DNA of 64,000 nucleotides from Rhodeus uyekii (taxonomy: Eukaryota > Chordata > Actinopteri > Cypriniformes > Acheilognathidae): contig JAWRVZ010000050.1 of assembly GCA_037043235.1 (NCBI GenBank), forward strand, positions 2,258,501-2,322,500, given 5' to 3'. Positions 21,539 through 32,225 of this stretch are shown here, piece after piece (the first letter of the stretch is position 1; each line of letters begins with the position of its first letter). The notes beneath the pieces were generated by a model. The model was not told where the DNA came from. It saw nothing but the letters and a program-made list of their open reading frames with translations, and ran no database searches. Made by a program: the position numbers and the translations under genes.

Positions 21539-21589
21539 GTTCTGATCACATTTATGATAACATGACTCCAGTGAATAAAAGAGACAAAG
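21539..21589 (+). CDS. Cytoplasmic exon 2 of gene A (YDNM motif)
   Basis: Seventeen codons, phase 1-1, acceptor CCAGCAG, donor GGTTGAG. It encodes SDHIYDNMTPVNKRDK. Y-D-N-M fits a Grb2-type (YxN) or PI3K-type (YxxM) SH2-binding site. The duplicated CAG at the acceptor (21533-21538) allows a one-codon NAGNAG splice variant. Confidence 0.75.
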
Positions 21590-21672
21590 GTTGAGTTATA
21601 AACTTTATGTAAACACTTATCATTTAAACATCAACACATATAATTCATGTTGGCTTGACTTGTCTGTTTTAG

Positions 21673-21735
21673 AGTCACTGGAAGACGTCACATATTCAAC
21701 AGTCACTGTTAAGAAAAACACATCTGTGGATAAAG
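21673..21735 (+). CDS. Cytoplasmic exon 3 of gene A: canonical ITIM VTYSTV
   Basis: Twenty-one codons, phase 1-1, acceptor TTTTAG. It encodes ESLEDVTYSTVTVKKN; the motif V-T-Y-S-T-V (21687-21704) fits the ITIM consensus (I/V/L/S)xYxx(I/V/L), which recruits SHP-1 or SHP-2 when phosphorylated. Donor G|GTTACA is weak; read-through ends at TAA 21777-21779 after 14 extra residues (alternative C-terminus ending SSVINQ). Confidence 0.8.
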
Positions 21736-21850
21736 GTTACAACCCCTCTTCAATAGAGTCTTCAGTCATAAACCAATAACTTTGATGGTGTCTGTATTTA
21801 AAGTGCATGTACAATGAATTGATATGTTCATGAATTCACTACTTATCCAG

Positions 21851-21925
21851 ACAATACCGTATCAGAGCAAAATAATGTGATGTACTCAGAAGTCGGAACA
21901 AAAGTAAAGAAATGCAAAAGCAAAG
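21851..21925 (+). CDS. Cytoplasmic exon 4 of gene A: canonical ITIM VMYSEV
   Basis: Twenty-five codons, phase 1-1, acceptor TATCCAG, donor GGTGAGA. It encodes DNTVSEQNNVMYSEVGTK followed by a lysine-rich end. V-M-Y-S-E-V (21877-21894) is a second consensus ITIM. Confidence 0.82.
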
Positions 21926-21996
21926 GTGAGATCCTGTTTTCCTGAAGTTCAATATTTCCAGATTGTTCTGAATAATCTGATTATTTTCTGTATTAG

Positions 21997-22074
21997 ATAT
22001 TAATACTGCAGGACCCAGTGATTTTACTTACGCACAGATCAATATACAGGACAAAAAGAAAAGCAAGAGCAAAG
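21997..22074 (+). CDS. Cytoplasmic exon 5 of gene A: ITIM-like FTYAQI
   Basis: Twenty-six codons, phase 1-1, acceptor GTATTAG, donor GGTAAAC. It encodes GPSDFTYAQINIQDKKK. F-T-Y-A-Q-I matches the ITIM at Y and +3 but has phenylalanine at -2. The lysine-rich tail (KKKSKSK) resembles that of exon 4, suggesting internal exon duplication. Confidence 0.8.
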
Positions 22075-22396
22075 GTAAACACAACAAACTGCATCTAAAC
22101 ACAACCGTCTGTATGAATCATCACATTTCACTATATAATAGATATAAAATATAATATATAATTTCACTATATAATAGATATAATATATAATGCTTCTGTA
22201 ATATCAGGAAACCCTTTCACAATCATAAACAGAACTGATAAAGTCAACTTTATTCTGGCACAATCACATCAGTGTTTAATGAAATTAATGAAATAGAGTA
22301 GTTCAAAATTAATATTGTAGAAAATTAAACAATAACAAGCAAGTCAGATAATGAAGAGCAGAGAGCAGATTCTCAAGCTGTGGTTTTTCATGACAG

Positions 22397-22450
22397 GCGC
22401 TGGACCGGCTGATGAACTGATGGAAATGAAATCTCAGCAGAAACACAGAG
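22397..22450 (+). CDS. Cytoplasmic exon 6 of gene A
   Basis: Eighteen codons, phase 1-1, acceptor ATGACAG, donor GGTGAAT. It encodes GAGPADELMEMKSQQKHR. It has no tyrosine; it aligns by position with the ITIM exons and may have lost its motif. Confidence 0.72.
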
Positions 22451-22665
22451 GTGAATAAAGAGATGCGCTGAGAAATATAGCAGATTACAGATCATGTGAA
22501 AATAATGTAGAATAATATACAATATCAACCAGAAGCTGCTACTAAATGTTCAGCGGTTTGAGAGGTTCTGTTCTCTCTGGATATAATCATGGATTGTCAG
22601 TTATTAATGTAGTTGCAGATGTAAAGCGTTGTGTTTTTCGCTCTGTTTCTGTCGTTCACTATCAG

Positions 22666-22725
22666 GGAAGAGCAGCGAGTCTGGAGACACTTTATACTCT
22701 GAACTGAAGCACAACACAGATAGAG
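22666..22725 (+). CDS. Cytoplasmic exon 7 of gene A: ITIM-like TLYSEL
   Basis: Twenty codons, phase 1-1, acceptor CTATCAG, donor GGTGAGA. It encodes KSSESGDTLYSELKHNTDR. T-L-Y-S-E-L has leucine at +3 and threonine at -2, a common ITIM-like form in SIGLEC and FcRL tails. Confidence 0.8.
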
Positions 22726-22852
22726 GTGAGAGAAACTCAAAGTCAAGCATCATCACTGTTAAACTCAAACTAACCTCAACTATTAAACATCATCAGATCA
22801 GAATGATTCATAAAGTCTTTGAGGAAGTGTGGAAATCATTTGTGTTCTTCAG

Positions 22853-22927
22853 GTGCAGATGCTGGAGTCGCTGATGCAACTTATGCTCAAGTTTCAAGGA
22901 AGAAAGCTCACAAAAACAATAAAACAC
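22853..22927 (+). CDS. Cytoplasmic exon 8 of gene A: ITIM-like ATYAQV
   Basis: Twenty-five codons, acceptor GTTCTTCAG, donor C|GTAAGA. It encodes GADAGVADATYAQVSRKK. A-T-Y-A-Q-V has valine at +3 and alanine at -2. It ends in phase 1 and joins to the last short exon. Confidence 0.82.
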
Positions 22928-23119
22928 GTAAGAATTTTACAACTAATTTGCACTTTCATGTAGAATATGAATCTGCTGAAAGTGATTGAGTTATTTGTGA
23001 GGATCAGAAGTTCATCAGGATCTTAAATCTGTAAATCATCAACAGCATGAACTCAAATCAGAGGTTTCTATCCTCCACATTACCTGAATAATTCATCAGA
23101 CTGCGTTCTCTTTTTAAAG

Positions 23120-23190
23120 ATCCCTGAGAGAAGAGAAGAAAACAGACGACGAAAGAGAAGAAATGAATCTGAGAAATGAATAAAAGATAA
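23120..23190 (+). CDS. Last exon of gene A: stop and start of 3' UTR
   Basis: After acceptor TTAAAG the frame reads H-P and stops at TGA 23125-23127, so the protein ends KTHP. The 3' UTR is purine-rich and contains the polyadenylation signal at 23179-23184. Confidence 0.75.
23179..23184 (+). terminator. Polyadenylation signal AATAAA of gene A
   Basis: AATAAA lies 52 bases after the stop codon, followed by A/T-rich sequence. Position and orientation fit the end of gene A; no downstream GU-rich element is obvious. Confidence 0.6.
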
Positions 23191-24462
23191 TATATTATAT
23201 GCACACATATTATATAAGCAAGTATATCTATAATGTACAGTAAAAATATATCTAGTTAATTATATATTTTTGATGCCAGTCTCACATTAGATTTTTTTGT
23301 GAGGATTTTGTGAGTCTTATTCCACCTCAGAAATATTGCAAGATCTAAATTTCTCTGTATCTGAAAAGCTATAAATCACCCGTTGTCTCTCGGATGGATT
23401 CCTGCAGCGTATTTTAGCCGGAGTTTCTTCATCCACACTTCAGATCTGATCTGTATAAACAGTGCAAACACATCACTCCTGTTTAGGGTTCTTGCACTGG
23501 CTCCCGGTCGGGTTCTGTGTCGATTTTAAAATCATGATGCAAAGCATTATATGGATTGGCTCCTCATTTATCCGCATTGTTAATCTCTTACATCCCAACT
23601 GCGCTCCTCATGCTCTGATTTGTTGCTCATAAACGCTTCAGATATGTGTGTGACGAGCTTTTCTCTTCATGTGCTCCTGACCTCTGAACTCTCTTCTTCT
23701 TCAAGTAGAGAAACCGGTGATATTTTTAAATGTCTCAAGAACTTTTTTAAACTAACTTTTGCAGGTTGTTTATTTTTATTTATTATGCTGTGCTTATTTT
23801 GTGAAGCTGGTTTTGAGAGGCACTCTATAATATTGTTTATTATTATTAATATTACTAAGTTTTAGTGAGCATTGTTGTTTAACACGTTACCTCTCTTTTC
23901 AAATAATCCTTGTGTTTTTGCCAAAACTAAATGAATTTCCTAATATTTCATATATACCGTTTCCTTTTAATCCATATGTTTTTTATGTTTGTTTTTTTGC
24001 TGCTGTAAATGAAGTGTGAAATTTCTGTTTTGATAAATAAATAGAAACAATTTTAACAAACGTGATCAAATTTGCATTAGTTTTTTCACATTTGTTCACT
24101 GAAGGTCATTGAGGGTTAAACACTGCAGATTTGAGAAGCGCAGACTCACACCTGCTCTGATCTGCACTTCACACATTCAACACCTCCTTGTAAGGTCTGT
24201 CTTGAAAGATACTATTCAGAAATCCATTGCCGCTTTAGTCATAACATAATCATGGATTACAAATGAAAACATAACAAATGAATAAAAATGTATTTCATAT
24301 GGGCCACTGGTCAGTTAATCAGGCCTGATTAACGGCTGAGATCAAATGAGATCAGGAGTGAGCAATGGCCTGTTAAAACCAGCCACAGTGTGTGTGTGGT
24401 GAGCAGCCGTGAACAGGCTTTATATCTCATAGAGGAGCAGAAGAGTAAAAGGAGGAGAGAAC
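23191..24462. other. Intergenic stretch with a LINE tail
   Basis: Apart from the LINE fragment at 23470-23865 no feature is seen. Confidence 0.5.
23470..23865 (+). mobile_element. LINE 3'-end fragment
   Basis: The translated remains (LALAPGRVLCRF, then an L-x-P-x-x-S-like strip) and the ending GTGAAGC..GAGAGGCACTCTATAATA, followed by a TTATTATTA run, are typical of the end of fish L2/Rex-like LINEs. Stop codons and indels break it. Confidence 0.55.
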
Positions 24463-24656
24463 AGTCTTCTGTTCTCATCCTCCTCTCTTTCCATCAGTCT
24501 TCTGTTCTCATCCTCCTCTCTTCCTGTCAGTCTTCTGTTCTCATCCTCCTCTCTTCCTGTCAGTCTTCTGTTCTCATCCTCCTCTCTTTCCTTCAGTCTT
24601 CTGTTCTCATCCTCTTCTCTTTCCTTCAGTCTTCTGTTCTCATCCTCCTCTCTTCT
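24463..24656. repeat. 33-bp minisatellite, about 6 copies
   Basis: The unit begins CAGTCTTCTGTTCTCATCCT and varies slightly between copies. As 33 is a multiple of three, open frames exist on both strands, but they are a by-product of the repeat. Confidence 0.85.
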
Positions 24657-25496
24657 CATAAACAGATAAAGAGGTGGATGATGCGTTTATCTGTGTGATG
24701 ATGCGTGTGAAAGATGGAGGCTGTACACGTGTATTTCAGCTTGTTTTTGTTGTAATATTGTTTCTTCCTATTTCAAGTAGTTGAGATAAATGCGATATCT
24801 CTGTGTTGATGTGAGTTAGTGTTGAATGATGCTGTATCTTTAAATAAACTCTCCATCAGAGACTCAGAGCTTGAGAACGGTGACCGAACACACAATCAGC
24901 TTCTCTATCACTTCTCTTTCTCTCTGACCGTGTTATTGAAAAATAGTTGTAAAATTTATTTGGACACTTACATTTTATTGTCTTAATATGAAAACATGGT
25001 TTATCAAACTTAGTATCATCTGCCAACAAAGTATGCTTGAGCTTTTCTCAGAACTAGTTTCTCTTGTCTTCACGTTGTTTAGTGTTGCATGATGTCGTTT
25101 CACACGAGTATCTAGCAGAAAAACCACAGGTTTGCAGAATAAGTGCAGATCATTACAACATGTTCAAAAATGCTTGACAATCAGAATGTCATTTAAATAT
25201 TTTTATTTATTCTTATTTTGCAAAGACAAATACAATTTTAATATGTTTCTTCATTGAAAACTGTGCTTATGTTACATTTTTTGAAATGTTACTTTTTTGA
25301 TATATTGCATATATAAATTTTGTTAAATTTAGTTACTTCAAGCGTTCAACACATTAAAATGACGTAGTTCTGAATACTACATACAGATTGGGAGTGATTC
25401 AAACTAATTATTGTGAAAATGGCCTTATAAACAAATTTTAAAAAAGTATTTGCAATTATCTAGAGTTTCTGTTTGTGATTTGATCGAGTCTCTTCT
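24657..25496. other. A/T-rich spacer
   Basis: Nothing recognisable; low-complexity A/T-rich sequence up to the Ngaro element. Confidence 0.5.
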
Positions 25497-25654
25497 AATG
25501 ATGTTTTATTAACAAAGTTCGGGAGGAGCACGTTCAAATGATTAACAATCAACACGTCATCAGCAATTACTCCTCATCCTATCAGCGGGAGAGGAAGTAC
25601 GTATATATACAGACATGTTTGACTCACCTACAGCTCTGATATTTTTCGGCATCC
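25497..25654 (+). repeat. Ngaro split direct repeat A1
   Basis: 158 bases nearly identical to 31822-31979, from AATGATGTTTTATT to TTTTTCGGCATCC. It includes TATATATA near 25605, a possible promoter just upstream of the Gag start at 25691. Confidence 0.88.
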
Positions 25655-25690
25655 TCGTCGGTTTACGGCTTCTGCCACGCCTTCGCTGCA

Positions 25691-27682
25691 ATGTCCGAGA
25701 TCCAGCTCTACCCGTCCGACGACGATCTGCTCGTCGCTCCGGCTTCCCCCTCGCATTCCGCCGATGCCACGAGCACCCACGCTCAATCAAATTCTGCAGC
25801 CGAGCAGCCAACTACACCGCGCGGTCGCCGGCCCACCCGCGCCGCTTCCCGAACTCCACGACGCCGCGGCTTGCCCTCACCCCCACCCTCAAGGCACCAA
25901 ACTTCCTCATCTTCAGGGTCTTCTGCCATTTCAGCTCACTCACCCGTTCCGGCCATAGAGAAATGGACCGTGTTAGGATTGAGACAAGCTCTATCCAACG
26001 CCAGCGTCAGAATTCCCAGGAACGCGAGGAAAGACGATCTTTACCAAATGTTCGTCTCTCTCCAGTCAACTTCCTCTCCTAAAAAAGCCTCAAAGAAAAC
26101 AAGCAAAACCCGGATTCCATCAAAACCACGCGCTCCACCCCACCGCAGCAGCAGGCCCTCCGCAAGTCTGGGTCGCGCGCCGGGTTCCGCGGCAGCCAGG
26201 CTCAGCTCGCCCCTCCCCTCAGCTGAGCGTCACATCGGATCTCCCCAGCCAGCCTCTATCAATATTCGCTACCCTCCAAGCGCGAGCTCGTCTCCGCCAG
26301 CAACACAAGCTCAGCCTCACCGATGCATCCCCCTCTCTAACTCTCTCCCTTACGTCTGGCCTGCAGCCCCCCCATCCAATTCTAACGTGAGGCTGCCTCC
26401 GTTAGCGGTGCAGGCCCAGACCCCCCTCCTTTTTCCCCCAACATTTCCTCCTTCTAACCTACCCGCTCCTCCCCAAGCCCCAGGGGCCGACCCAAGCGTG
26501 AGGCTGCCTCCGCTTGCGGCCCCCGCCGCTTTTCCTCCTATCGCCCTCTCTCAATCCAAATCTACTTTCACTCTGCTTTCTGCTGCTCCGATGGCTATTC
26601 CATCAAACGCCCCAGTTTTCGAGCCGCCCCCTGTAGCCAACAACATCCGAGCCCAGATCCTCGCAGGTACAGACATCGACTTGTCATCCTTACTGTCTCT
26701 ACTTCCGCCTCCCACACCAGATCGCCAAATCGACTGCGGCGATTTTTCAGTTACTTTAAAAAACCCTCCTCACAATACATCCCGCACCCTTTCCTTCGCC
26801 GAGTTTTGCTTAGCTTTCAGCCGCTACAGTGACGTCATATGCGCCGCTCTACCCCACAGGAGACGAGAACTGAATGATTATCTCGCGATAATAGCAGATC
26901 TCGCACTATCGTACGGAGGGACACACTTTTACACTTACCACAAACTGTTTTCCGCCAAATGTGCAGTTCGAGTAGCCCAGTGGAACCAGTGCCCCTATTG
27001 GGGCGCTCTGGATTTGGAATTACACAACAGAGTGTTTTTAGGCTGCCGCAACATCTCATGCGCGGTCTGTAGGTCTTTATCCCACAACACCTCAGCCTGC
27101 CCTCTTTCAAAACCTCTTCACAGCTCCGAGTCACCTCAACCGAAATCCACAAGCTACGTCCCGCGGCAAGCCAATACAAACCCCAATCCCTCCACCTCAA
27201 ATGCCTTTCAGAGAAACAACTTCACTTCCAGAAGCCAAGTCTGCGGTAATTTCAACACAGGAAAGTGCATAAGACAGCGCTGCCGTTTCCTGCATGTATG
27301 TAATTATTGTGGCGGCGCCCACGCCCGCATTATTTGCCCCGTAAAAAATTCTCAAAATAAAGACGTACCAAAATACCTATCGACTCCCGTGAACATTTCT
27401 CATTTAGCCGCAGAATTATCCATGCACCCTGACACCAATTTTAAACTTTTCCTCTTGTCCGGTCTCGAGCACGGCTTTAAACCCGGCGTCGAAAGCCTGC
27501 CCACCCAAAATATCATATGCGATAACCTCCAATCCGCCCTCGCCGAACCCGACATTGTGGACAATCTGATCAAAAAAGAGATCGACTCAGGTTTCATGAT
27601 CGGTCCTTTTAACGCCCCACCTTTCACACATTTCCGCGTCAGCCCCATCGGCGTGGCCACCAGAAAATTCTCTGGTGTCTAA
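25691..27682 (+). pseudogene. Ngaro Gag plus start of RT, frame ends prematurely
   Basis: The start is ATG 25691 (MSEIQLYPSDDD). Residues 20-290 are proline/serine-rich with two VRLPPLA repeats. A zinc-binding pair follows: CGNFNTGKCIRQRCRFLH (from residue 518, CCCH-like) and CNYCGGAHARIIC (from residue 537, C-x2-C-x3-H-x4-C). From about residue 625 the RT fingers begin (KKEIDSGFMIGPF, SPIGVATRKFSG), so Gag and Pol appear to be one frame. It stops at TAA 27680-27682, while the next RT residues (LIVDLSAPHN) lie in another frame; an indel near 27676 is the break. Confidence 0.8.
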
Positions 27683-28972
27683 TAGTCGATCTCTCAGCCC
27701 CACACAATTCCCCGCACCCCAGCATAAATAGTCTGATTCCGCTAGAAGAGTATTCTCTCCACTACCATAGCGTAGATCAAGCTATCACCCTAATTAAAAA
27801 CGCCGGCCGCAACGCTTGGCTCGCAAAAATCGACATCACCTCAGCGTTCAAAGTAATGCCCATCCACCCGGATTTCTGGCATTTATTCGGGGTGCGTTGG
27901 CGCAACAGGTTTTACTTCGCCGTCCGCCTAACTTTCGGGTGCAAAAGCAGCCCAAAAATTTTTGACACGCTGTCAGAAGCAATTTGTTGGATCCTTTCTA
28001 ACAACCATGAAATCCCTTACATTATTCACTTGCTCGACGATTTCCTAATCATCTCGCCCCCCGACGCAATCCCAGCCGCCCATTTACTCACCGTTCAAAA
28101 AGTCTTCAGCGAGCTCGGAATTCCAATTGCCCAAGAGAAAACTATGGGCCCAGCCACATCTATCGAATTTCTGGGCATTAATCTAAATTCAGAGAAATTC
28201 CAAGCAGCGCTACCCAAAGAAAAAATTGACAGGATTATTCTGATCGCTTCAAACCTCCTAGACAGCCCAAAGTGCTCAAAACGCGAACTTCTATCCCTGC
28301 TCGGCCACCTTAATTTCGCGATGCGCATAATCCCGCAAGGCCGCTCATTCATCTCCCATCTCCTCACTCTAGCATCATCCGTGCACGCTCTCGAGGACCA
28401 ACTCATTTTAACCAGTTCGTGTTGTAATGAGCTCAGCCTTTGGACACTCTTTCTCAAACAATGGAATGGTATCTCTTTTTTTTTACCATAATCTAGTCTC
28501 TCTCCCCGTGGACATTCAATTGTTCACAGACGCAGCACCCTCCATCGGTTTTGGGGGCTATTACCAGGGCCGGTGGTTCGCGTCTACATGGCCACCCCAG
28601 CTGCTAGACACTCGGCAACAGTCATTTTCCTCAGCACTGTTCGAGCTGTACCCCCTGGTAATAGCCGCCTCCCTGTGGGGGAAAGAATGGTCTGCTAACA
28701 GCATTCTAGTTCATTGCGACAACGAAGCCACCGTACATTGCATTAACAAAGGCCGTTCACACTCCCCCGCACTCATGCCTTTCCTCAGACGCCTCACTTG
28801 GATCTCAGCCTGCAGCCAATTTATTATGGTCGCAAAACATGTCCCCGGAGCAAAAAACCAAATAGCAGACTCTCTCTCTCGTTTTGCCTTTCAGAAATTC
28901 AAGCAGCTGGCACCAGAAGCGGACCCATTCCCAACCCCAGTTCCTCACTATTCAGAACTAATATTCCCATAA
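27676..28972 (+). pseudogene. Ngaro reverse transcriptase-RNase H, frameshifted
   Basis: The RT continues with LIVDLSAPHN, KIDITSAFKVMPIHPDFW, LTFGCKSSPKIFD and the active site HLLDDFLII (about 28030). At a run of nine T (28476-28484) the frame changes; reading on requires the neighbouring frame, which carries RNase H: LFTDAAPSIGFGGY, SALFELYPLVIAA, HCDNEATVHCIN and IADSLSRFAF, ending at 28972. The T-run break may be a homopolymer error. Confidence 0.82.
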
Positions 28973-29889
28973 ACCATCCCCTTAATAAACTCCTCGACAC
29001 CTCACGAAACACAATTCTCCAAGCGGTTTCCCCCCGAACCCTCCACTCATATCTAACCGCATGGAAGAGCTTCAAAGCCTTCCATTCCATTTACAACCTG
29101 CCTTTCCCCGACTTTTCCCTGCTCACCATCACCTCATTCATTTCCCACCTCTACAACACTAAGAACCTCCGAGCCAACTCCATTAAAGGTTACCTAAGCG
29201 GGTTACAATTTTTTCACAAACTAATCTTCGGCTCACCCTCCTCAGAAATAGCCAATTCCCAGACATCACTACTCATTAAAGGCATCCAGAGAACCCAACC
29301 TAACAACCCAGACCCCAGGCAACCTATAACTCTAGAAATTCTCTCCAAATGCATTTCCACCCTCCGCAGAGGTTTCCACTCCATTAACACCTCCCGCACC
29401 CTCGACGCCATGTTCATACTGGCCTTTTTTGGTTTCCTCAGATGCTCAGAGCTCACCACCACATCCAGCTTCAACCCATCATTGCATCCCACAATTTCCG
29501 ACTTATCAGTAATGGACGATGAAACAATTTCTTACTTCATCAAACGAAGCAAGACTGATCAGACCAAAAAAGGCCACTTCATCTACATATTCAATCTCCC
29601 GTCGCCTATCCAACCATACCAAACCCTCTTAGCTTACCTCCATCACAGGAAATCTCAGGCCAAACTTCCATCCGACCCACTCTTCATAGACGATTCCAAC
29701 CGCCCCATTACACGCTTTTGGTTTCAGAAATTCCTTAAAGCCACACTGCTCCAAACCGGTTTCTCGTCAGAACTTTTTTCCAGCCATTCCTTCCGCACAG
29801 GCGCAGCAACCACGGCCGCCCAAAAAGGCCTTTCTCAACATCAAATTCAAGCTCTGGGCCGCTGGTCTTCAGAGGCTTTCAAGAGCTAA
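28973..29889 (+). pseudogene. Ngaro tyrosine recombinase, stop at the catalytic position
   Basis: The frame overlaps the RNase H frame by about 170 bases. The core-binding half has SPRTLHSYLTAWKSF; the catalytic half shows FGFLRCSEL (arginine), KRSKTDQTKKG (lysine region), HSFRTGAATTAA (H-x-x-R) and LGRWSSEAFKS. The next codon, where this family has its tyrosine nucleophile, is TAA (29887-29889). The frame stays open beyond it for about 16 codons. All other catalytic residues are in place, so this one codon removes the nucleophile. Confidence 0.85.
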
Positions 29890-30041
29890 ATCAGGTCAGA
29901 TAAATCACTCATTAAACAAGCCCACCAAACCCTCATTAGCTAAAGCACCAGTTCCTCCCCACCAAACTTGCGACCCCACCTTTCCATCTCCTCAGATCAG
30001 CTCTCCCGCAAGAGCCTGCGCCCTCCAAAATCACACTGCCG

Positions 30042-31592
30042 CAGCAGTGACGCTCCCGCAGGAGCAAGCTCTATCCAACCTTCACTGCCGCAGCAGTGAC
30101 GCTCCCGCAGGAGCAAGCTCTATCCAACCTTCACTGCCGCAGCAGTGACGCTCCCCCAGGAGCTAGCTTCCAATTTCATATGATATAAATTCAACTGTCA
30201 ATTCATAATTGAAAGGTTTTACTTATGCTTTTCAAACCATACTGATTTTGTTATTTCTTGAGTAATTAGACGTCTATAACCAAAGTAATTTCAAGACTCC
30301 CTTTAAGTCTATGATAAGCTTTATAAGTCTATGATACTTGGATAAACCCCTGCTAAGGGTTTATTCAAAGCCAATAAGTTCGTGAACTTTCATAAACTTT
30401 TGATATTCCGATCTCCAACAGGTAAGTTTGTTCCGACAGGTAAGTTCTTTCTTTAATTAAATACGCAACATGCATCTGATATAAATTCAACTGTCAATTT
30501 ATAATTGAAAGGTTTTTCTCATGCTTACAAACCATATTGATTTTGTTATTTCTTGAGTGCTTAAAAGTGACGCTCCCCCAGGAGCAAGCTTCTAATTTCC
30601 ACTGCCGCAGCAGTGACGCTCCCGCAGGAGCAAGCTCTCTCTATCTTCCAGCTCTCTCTAACTTCCACTGCCTCAGCAGTGACGCTCCCGCAGGAGCAAG
30701 CTCTCTCTATCTTCCAGCTCTCTCTAACTGCCACTGCCGCAGCAGTGACGCTCCCGCAGGAGCAAGCTCTCTCTATCTTCCAGCTCTTTCTAACTGCCAC
30801 TGCCGCAGCAGTGACGCTCCCGCAGGAGCAAGCTCTCTCTATCTTCCAGCTCTCTCTAACTTCCACTGCCGCAGCAGTGACGCTCCCGCAGGAGCAAGCC
30901 CTCCCTATCTTCCAGCTCTCTCTAACTTCCACTGCCGCAGCAGTGACGCTCCCGCAGGAGCAAGCTCTCTCTATCTTCCAGCTCTTTCTAACTGCCACTG
31001 CCGCAGCAGTGACGCTCCCGCAGGAGCAAGCTCTCTCTATCTTCCAGCTCTCTCTAACTTCCACTGCCGCAGCAGTGACGCTCCCGCAGGAGCAAGCTCC
31101 CTCTATCTTCCAGCTCTCTCTAACTTCCACTGCCACAGCAGTGACGCTCCCGCAGGAGCAAGCTCCCTCTATCTTCCAGCTCTCTCTATCTTCCACTGCC
31201 GCAGCAGTGACGCTCCCGCAGGAGCAAGCTCCCTCTATCTTCCAGCTCTCTCTAACTTCCACTGCCGCAGCAGTGACGCTCCCGCAGGAGCAGGCTCTCT
31301 CTATCTTCCAGCTCTCTCTAACTGCCACTGCCGCAGCAGTGACGCTCCCACAGGAGCAAGCTCTCTCTATCTTCCAGCTCTCTCTATCTTCCACTGCCGC
31401 AGCAGTGACGCTCCCGCAGGAGCAAGCTCTCTCTATCTTCTAGCTCTCCCTAAACTTCCACTGCCGCAGCAGTGACGCTCCCGCAGGAGCAAGCTTCTAA
31501 ATTCCACTGCCGCAGCAGCGACGCTCCCGCAGGAGCAAGCTTCTAAATTCCACTGCCGCAGCAGTGACGCTCCCGCAGGAGCAAGCTTCTAA
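30042..31592. repeat. 66-bp minisatellite within the Ngaro element
   Basis: Thirteen units spaced exactly 66 bases occur from about 30615 to 31407, each with CAGTGACGCTCCCGCAGGAG and a CT-rich spacer. Shorter units of 46-49 bases with the same core lie at 30042-30170 and 31474-31592. A 90-base direct repeat (GATATAAATTCAACTGTCAA) flanks the left part at 30181 and 30477. The core CTCCCGCAGGAG is close to a palindrome. Long open frames on both strands result from the 66-base period. Confidence 0.92.
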
Positions 31593-31705
31593 AATCATTC
31601 ATCTGCCCTCCCGAACTCACATTTTTTCCCCCCTCAGCCATAACTTCGCAATTCTTTGGGGGTCATCAAAATCTTTAGCGGCTGTCCGACTAGATTGCAA
31701 TTTTT

Positions 31706-32149
31706 GGGGGAGTGCTCCAGGTTCGGGCTGAATACCGAGCTCGGAGCCCTCTCCTCGGACAGCACGCCAAATATGCTTATCATTTATTGCTCCTGAATCA
31801 TTCGTAAGTGTGAACTCGTGAAATGATGTTTTATTAACAAAGTTCGGGAGGAGCACGTTCAAATGATTAACAATCAACACGTCATCAGCAATTACTCCTC
31901 ATCCTATCAGCGGGAGAGGAAGTACGTATATATACAGACATGTTTGACTCACCTACAGCTCTGATATTTTTCGGCATCCCTCCACCACCCCAACTCCTCA
32001 CGCTTAATCGTTCCTATCAAGTCAGGATACGGGGGGAGTGCTCCAGGTTCGGGCTGAATACCGAGCTCGGAGCCCTCTCCTCGGACAGCACGCCAAATAT
32101 GCTTATCATTTATTGCTCCTGAATCATTCGTAAGTGTGAACTCGTGAAA
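31706..32149 (+). repeat. Ngaro right end: B1-A2-B2
   Basis: B1 (31706-31823) and B2 (32032-32149) match each other; A2 (31822-31979) matches A1. Fifty-two bases separate A2 from B2. B copies start at GGGGGAGTGCTCCAGG and end AACTCGTGAAA. Confidence 0.88.
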
Positions 32150-32225
32150 GTTTATGTTTATTGTGAACATCAAAAGCTCTTGCAGCTGCTTTTCTTTCTG
32201 GTTTTGGTTCATTTCAGCACTACTG

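Larger units (their letters stand above)
25497..32149 (+). mobile_element. Ngaro-type retrotransposon with split direct repeats
   Basis: A 6.65-kb tyrosine-recombinase retrotransposon. The terminal repeats have the A1-ORFs-B1-A2-B2 arrangement diagnostic of Ngaro/PAT-like elements: A1 25497-25654 equals A2 31822-31979 (158 bases each), and B1 31706-31823 equals B2 32032-32149 (118 bases each). Inside are Gag, RT-RNase H and tyrosine-recombinase frames in the usual order, then a large minisatellite. Three frame-breaking changes make this copy defective. No target-site duplication is seen, as expected for this class. Confidence 0.9.

Noticed and set aside
24390..24698. Repeat frames SSVLILLS.. 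and the reverse EEDENRRL..
   Set aside because: Artefact of a 33-base minisatellite; no promoter, splice or domain support.
30537..31475. Long open frames on both strands (277-312 codons) made of a 22-residue repeat
   Set aside because: They follow from a 66-base minisatellite period (divisible by three) with no stop in the unit; open in three frames at once and without homology to a domain.
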